Shown here in pieces: positions 28,906 through 32,329 of a stretch of DNA of 32,329 bases. Source of the stretch: Candidatus Spongiihabitans thiooxidans. GTDB taxonomy: Bacteria > Pseudomonadota > Gammaproteobacteria > Arenicellales > Poriferihabitantaceae. The notes under the pieces were generated by a model, which ran no database searches, was not told the DNA's origin, and was given only the letters and a program-made list of their open reading frames with translations. Within the stretch, counting starts at the first letter, position 1. Each line of letters begins with the position of its first letter. Where the stretch lies: assembly GCA_001543005.1 (NCBI GenBank), contig LFLB01000004.1, positions 1 to 32,329 on the forward strand, read 5' to 3'. Both the position numbers and the translations under genes were made by a program.

Positions 28906-31866
28906 CTATGAGGCCTGAAATATGCGTTCCGGTTGGTCAGTCCAGTAGCCCCGATATTCGGCCGCCGCCATGCCCAGGTCGTTGAACATAAGCAAATCAA
29001 CCTGCACCTGTAAATTTTTATTTTTATACTGAAATATACGGGGGCTGCCACTTTCCTTAAACAACTTTTTGTAACCGTCAATTTTACGATATGCCGAAGC
29101 GTATTCGGTTCCCTTTGGGTCAACGAATACGATCCTGTACTCATTCCCTCGACACATCCAGAATACAAAATCCGGCAGGAAGCGGCGGTAGTCGTTCTTA
29201 TCGGTGTCGTAGTAGGGAATGTGAATATCATCCAGAGATTCATCGATCTTGCTGAACATCCAAGCGTCCCACTCGACGGTATTTTCCCCAATCCATTTTC
29301 CCAGCGCATTAAGAAATTCGACCTCGCTTTGAACCTTGATTATGTGTTGCATATAATCCGTTTTCTCGTTCCCCAAGACCACGGGGAAGTAGTAATGTCC
29401 AAGAAGTTTTTTAATTTTCATGCCTTTGATGTCTGCTTCGTTTTTCCCCTGAGAACATTCGTCAAACTTTTGCCGCGTTATTTCTTTATTTTTGAGTTTA
29501 TCCGCCAACACGGATATTCGCTCATCTGACACGCTTCCTCGCTTGACTTGGCGGATTTCTTCTTGGAGCTTTTTGGCATATTCCGCCTCGACACGAATCT
29601 GGAGAAAGTGAACGATGTCGTTATCATCATCCATCTCGCGCACGCCGTCAGACACCTTTTCCTTCTTGGATAAATGAGAAACCAGGCGATTTTGCAGAAA
29701 AGCAAGCATCGCATAATTTTTCCCCAGCTCAATTTTTATGCGGTCGGGCTGTTCAACCATACCGCGCAGCGCCGCAATTTCCGATGCCGCCAGCCCGTCC
29801 CGAACCGCGAACACCGAATCGGAAGTTTCCGAAAACCAACGTTTGAGTCGCTTCAAAGTCTCCTCACTCAGGGCGAATGTTGCTTGCGAATGCGCGTCCT
29901 GCTTTTTTTCTTTGTATTTGGGAACCAGCAACGGCATATCTTTGTCGCCGATTTTCGACAACGGCGATCTTTCCAAGCCTTCCAGCGTTTGCAAGTCGGC
30001 GACTTTCTCTCCAGCAAGCCCGTCCAGCACGCTTTTTACAGCGGCGCGATTGGTGGCGAAGAGAAACAATGTTTCCGGCGGGCCCACGCGACCCCGGCAA
30101 ACACCCAATGCGGTTTGTTCCGGCGCTTGCAACGCGGGAAATAGTTGCGCGAGGCGGCGGCGTTTTCCGGGAAGCGTCTCAATGCGCACCCCGCGCCCGA
30201 CCGACTGCACCACAAACTTCTTCGCATTCATTGTGCCGATGTTGATGAAGTTAATCACGTTGGGGCGGTTTGAATCCCAACTTTCAAAAAATGAACGGGA
30301 CCCCATGAGGATTGTTATCGGGCTCCTCTCAAGATTGTTGAAAAATGACTTTTCCTGTAGCGCGGTCGTTTCCTCGTATCCGACAAGCAATTTATTGCGC
30401 CATTTCGCGGTGTTTCCTATGCGTATCAGCGCAAAAGGAGAATCGGCGTTTTTCATTTGAAACGCCAATTCTTTGTTGTCGCCACTGCGGATAAACTGTA
30501 GTCCTCCTTTGCGCCGACTGAGAAACACCGCCGAGCGTAAATCCGCAACTTGCATTTTTTTGATGGAAGTTGTATCCAATCCGATGCTTCCGTCGCCATC
30601 GTCTCCAAAGAGGAACCGCGCATTTTGCCAATCATCGGCCAGTTCGCCGCAAGATTTGGAAAAAAGCGATTCTTCAATTTCGCCGGTGGCGATTTCGCGC
30701 AAAATCTGGAAAAACGCCCACAAATCATTCTTTTCGTTTTTTACATCGGTATTGACGGAATTAACCAAAGTCAGCATCAGCGGCAGATGGTAAAGATTTT
30801 CAAGGCTGGTGTTTTCCCGCAGTTTGCCGACACACATGGAAACATGAGCAAGCGTTATCAGCGACTTTAATACGATTTTCCGTCTTTCCTCATGACTGAT
30901 TTCTTCTTCCCGGTTTTTGAATGCATCGTATTCCCCTGTATTCAAATAAATGTTTTTTCCGTGGCCGTTCTTTATAAAATCTGCCAAATTGTATTTTTTG
31001 ACCGTCGTGACAATGTCCTCATCGTCCGTAAAGGTGGCGGAGAAGTTAAACAGAAAACCCTCGCGCGACATCACTTTGTAATACGCCTGCCGTTTTGAGT
31101 CTTCCTTACCGCCCTTATGCGCTTCGTCCAAAAGCACATACCACTTCCCACCGTTTTCATAAGTGCGGTAATCGGTCAAAGCGTCTTTCTGCACATCGGA
31201 AATATTGTCGCTGCGGTGGTAATAAACCGTTACTTCATTGCCCAAGCCCAATCGGCTCTGATATTCCCGATTACTGTCACGTAGCGGAACAAGATTAATG
31301 AATAAGCCGTTTGCATTAAACTCATCCACTGTTTTTCGTATCTGCTCGATAAGATGATCGCTTGGCGCCAGGATGAGAATTTTATGCGGCGGTATTTCTC
31401 CGTGTTTTATCAAAACGTGCAGATATTCAATCAGTTTGACCATCACCAGCGTTTTACCGCTTCCCGTGGCCATCCAAAAACACATGCGGTTGATAAAATT
31501 GTGGTATTTAATCACACCGCCCGATGGATCAATGTAGTCCGACAGGATTTTGAAAACCGAGTTTTGCTTGTCGTTTCTGCTATCAGCAAGTTTTTCATAC
31601 TGCTTCAAATCAGCGGGGAGGGTCTCATATAAAGAAGCAAAATGCTGTTTGCGGGATTGGTTGCCGTCTGTTGGTTCGCCGGCAACCCAATCATGCGTAT
31701 CGCCGTAATAATAAAAAAGCGCGCACGCGGCGTTCCACAAAGCATCCGTCTGATAGTCATAGAGGGTTTTTTGAGCGGAAAACCGCTCGGCCTCCAGCAC
31801 CCGCCAAGTTTCCGGCAGGTCGGGGTGGGTCAGGGATTGGCTGATAAGTTCAAGACGTGGTTGCAT
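28906..31866 (-). CDS. Large SF2 helicase with C-terminal PD-(D/E)XK-like nuclease (type III restriction Res-like)
   Basis: A 986-residue protein. The Q-motif region LYDYQTDALWNA precedes Walker A FWMATGSGKTLVM (G135-T139). ILILAPSDHLIEQI, Walker B VLLDEAHKGG (DEAH at 247-250) and FNFSATF (motif III) follow. The C-terminal lobe has FVVQSVGRGVRIE (motif VI). Near the end, RRFLPDFVFW with D899 and IVFVDPKG with D916-x-K918 form a PD-(D/E)XK-type nuclease site. This layout matches type III restriction enzyme R subunits and related standalone helicase-nucleases. No methyltransferase is visible in the window. A partner gene may lie upstream, beyond the right edge. The start overlaps the preceding gene remnant by 17 nt. 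Confidence 0.88.
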   Translation of the reverse strand: MQPRLELISQSLTHPDLPETWRVLEAERFSAQKTLYDYQTDALWNAACALFYYYGDTHDWVAGEPTDGNQSRKQHFASLYETLPADLKQYEKLADSRNDKQNSVFKILSDYIDPSGGVIKYHNFINRMCFWMATGSGKTLVMVKLIEYLHVLIKHGEIPPHKILILAPSDHLIEQIRKTVDEFNANGLFINLVPLRDSNREYQSRLGLGNEVTVYYHRSDNISDVQKDALTDYRTYENGGKWYVLLDEAHKGGKEDSKRQAYYKVMSREGFLFNFSATFTDDEDIVTTVKKYNLADFIKNGHGKNIYLNTGEYDAFKNREEEISHEERRKIVLKSLITLAHVSMCVGKLRENTSLENLYHLPLMLTLVNSVNTDVKNEKNDLWAFFQILREIATGEIEESLFSKSCGELADDWQNARFLFGDDGDGSIGLDTTSIKKMQVADLRSAVFLSRRKGGLQFIRSGDNKELAFQMKNADSPFALIRIGNTAKWRNKLLVGYEETTALQEKSFFNNLERSPITILMGSRSFFESWDSNRPNVINFINIGTMNAKKFVVQSVGRGVRIETLPGKRRRLAQLFPALQAPEQTALGVCRGRVGPPETLFLFATNRAAVKSVLDGLAGEKVADLQTLEGLERSPLSKIGDKDMPLLVPKYKEKKQDAHSQATFALSEETLKRLKRWFSETSDSVFAVRDGLAASEIAALRGMVEQPDRIKIELGKNYAMLAFLQNRLVSHLSKKEKVSDGVREMDDDNDIVHFLQIRVEAEYAKKLQEEIRQVKRGSVSDERISVLADKLKNKEITRQKFDECSQGKNEADIKGMKIKKLLGHYYFPVVLGNEKTDYMQHIIKVQSEVEFLNALGKWIGENTVEWDAWMFSKIDESLDDIHIPYYDTDKNDYRRFLPDFVFWMCRGNEYRIVFVDPKGTEYASAYRKIDGYKKLFKESGSPRIFQYKNKNLQVQVDLLMFNDLGMAAAEYRGYWTDQPERIFQAS

Positions 31867-32254
31867 TTGCTGACAGTTTTTCAGCCAAAATCCAGGATGG
31901 TATTATTTCAACCTTGCCTACCACTTTCTTTGTTAATACTCCGCGCAACTCATCAAACAGGTAGCTAGACAAATATTCAACAACCCCTCTTGTTTCCTCT
32001 GTGTCTACACCATCTATAACAAGCCAAAAATCATGCTTTTTATCTTTCATGCGTTTTGCGGCATCCTTGCATTTTGCAGCTAAACGACACAGAACAAGCA
32101 AACTTCCATATACTTTCACGTAATTTTCTTGTCTAACATTTTTAACAACCCAATCCTTCTTGTCATCATCATTAAGATATGAATATTGTTCTTCAATGGC
32201 TTTAATAGTATCCGCCAATCGAGTTTCTTCGACAACAAAAATTTTGTTATCATG
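31850..32254 (-). pseudogene. Remnant of an unrecognised gene upstream of the helicase, start missing
   Basis: A reading frame of 122 codons can start at TTG 32218, but it stays open back to 32254, giving HDNKIFVVEETRLADTIKA before an in-frame stop at 32255-32257. No ATG or GTG start exists in this extension; the only nearby ATG (complement of 32251-32253) is out of frame. The IS-end-like repeat begins about 15 bp upstream, so the natural N-terminus was probably removed by an insertion. The product is soluble and helical with a conserved-looking DFWLVIDGVDTEE strand; I do not recognise a family. It overlaps the helicase start by 17 nt, so the two belonged to one operon. Confidence 0.5.
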
Positions 32255-32270
32255 TTAATGATAAGTAATC

Positions 32271-32329
32271 TGTCCGCTTTTGTAACACGTAATGTGTCCG
32301 GATTTATAGTCGCTATTTTTGGAGTTGAC
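32271..32329. mobile_element. Putative insertion-sequence end with repeated TGTCCG motif
   Basis: TGTCCGCTTTTG at 32271 and TGTCCGGATTTA at 32295 are similar copies 24 bp apart at the window edge. Multiple short repeats of this kind near a terminus are a feature of some IS ends (IS21-like elements come to mind). The transposase genes would lie outside the window. A small palindrome TTATCA/TGATAA (32247-32252, 32259-32264) lies at the junction. Confidence 0.4.

Noticed and set aside
29738..30460. Long plus-strand frame opposite the helicase
   Set aside because: It overlaps the conserved helicase coding region; its Ser/Arg/Pro-rich translation has no recognisable domain.
1..32329. tRNA, rRNA or riboswitch genes
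   Set aside because: No cloverleaf, rRNA-like or known riboswitch sequence was recognised by eye; a covariance-model search was not possible here.

Overview
The window looks like the chromosome of a gammaproteobacterium. Supporting signs are an argH / lptM(yifL-like) / lysA order, a Pseudomonas-type aa3 cytochrome c oxidase cluster (coxB-coxA-ctaG-coxC-DUF2909-SURF1-SCO-like protein) and an aroE. The exact genus cannot be read from the sequence. No rRNA, tRNA or CRISPR array was recognised. Both ends look like mobile-element junctions: an N-terminal piece of an IS5-family transposase at the left edge, and a repeated TGTCCG motif resembling an IS end at the right edge.

Layout. (1) 1-1178, AT-rich: partial IS5-type transposase, a small membrane protein and a C-terminally shortened BRO-N protein, all on the minus strand. 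(2) 1343-6648: two divergent pairs. These are a carnitine-dehydrogenase-like and a CaiD-like hydratase gene (minus), and an acyl-CoA dehydrogenase and an ADP-forming acyl-CoA synthetase gene (plus). Together they supply the activation, oxidation, hydration and second oxidation steps of a beta-oxidation-like pathway, plausibly for gamma-butyrobetaine/carnitine-type substrates; no thiolase is visible. (3) 6959-8173: ctaB (heme O synthase) and a DUF2970 protein. (4) 8215-15337: a tightly packed six-gene operon encoding ParB-like protein A, a small PD-(D/E)XK nuclease, an SNF2-type helicase, ParB-like protein B, a radical SAM enzyme and a GHKL ATPase. (5) 15606-22256: the cytochrome oxidase structural and assembly genes, including several very small membrane proteins. 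(6) 22329-25305: argH, lptM and lysA. (7) 25355-28827, minus strand: cytosolic 5'-nucleotidase, aroE, a thiamine-pyrophosphokinase-like protein and a 2OG-Fe(II)-oxygenase-like protein. (8) 28906-32254, minus strand: a large SF2 helicase fused to a PD-(D/E)XK-like C-terminus (type III restriction Res-like), preceded by a gene remnant that seems cut by an insertion element.

The most interesting part is the six-gene operon at 8215-15337. Its genes overlap or nearly touch, and it lies between ctaB-DUF2970 and coxB. It combines two ParB/Srx-fold proteins, a nuclease, a translocase, a GHKL ATPase and a radical SAM enzyme, with no methyltransferase, TGT, QueC, Dnd sulfurtransferase or integrase. I read it as a candidate undescribed DNA-modification/restriction or anti-phage system. 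The domain calls rest on motifs visible in the sequence; the system-level function is inference. A second, independent restriction-like locus sits at the right edge.

Several short in-phase tandem repeats are also present: 15 bp inside the acyl-CoA synthetase, 14 bp directly before the ctaB start, 12 bp across the ctaG start and 9 bp across the stop codon of the dehydrogenase at 1343.
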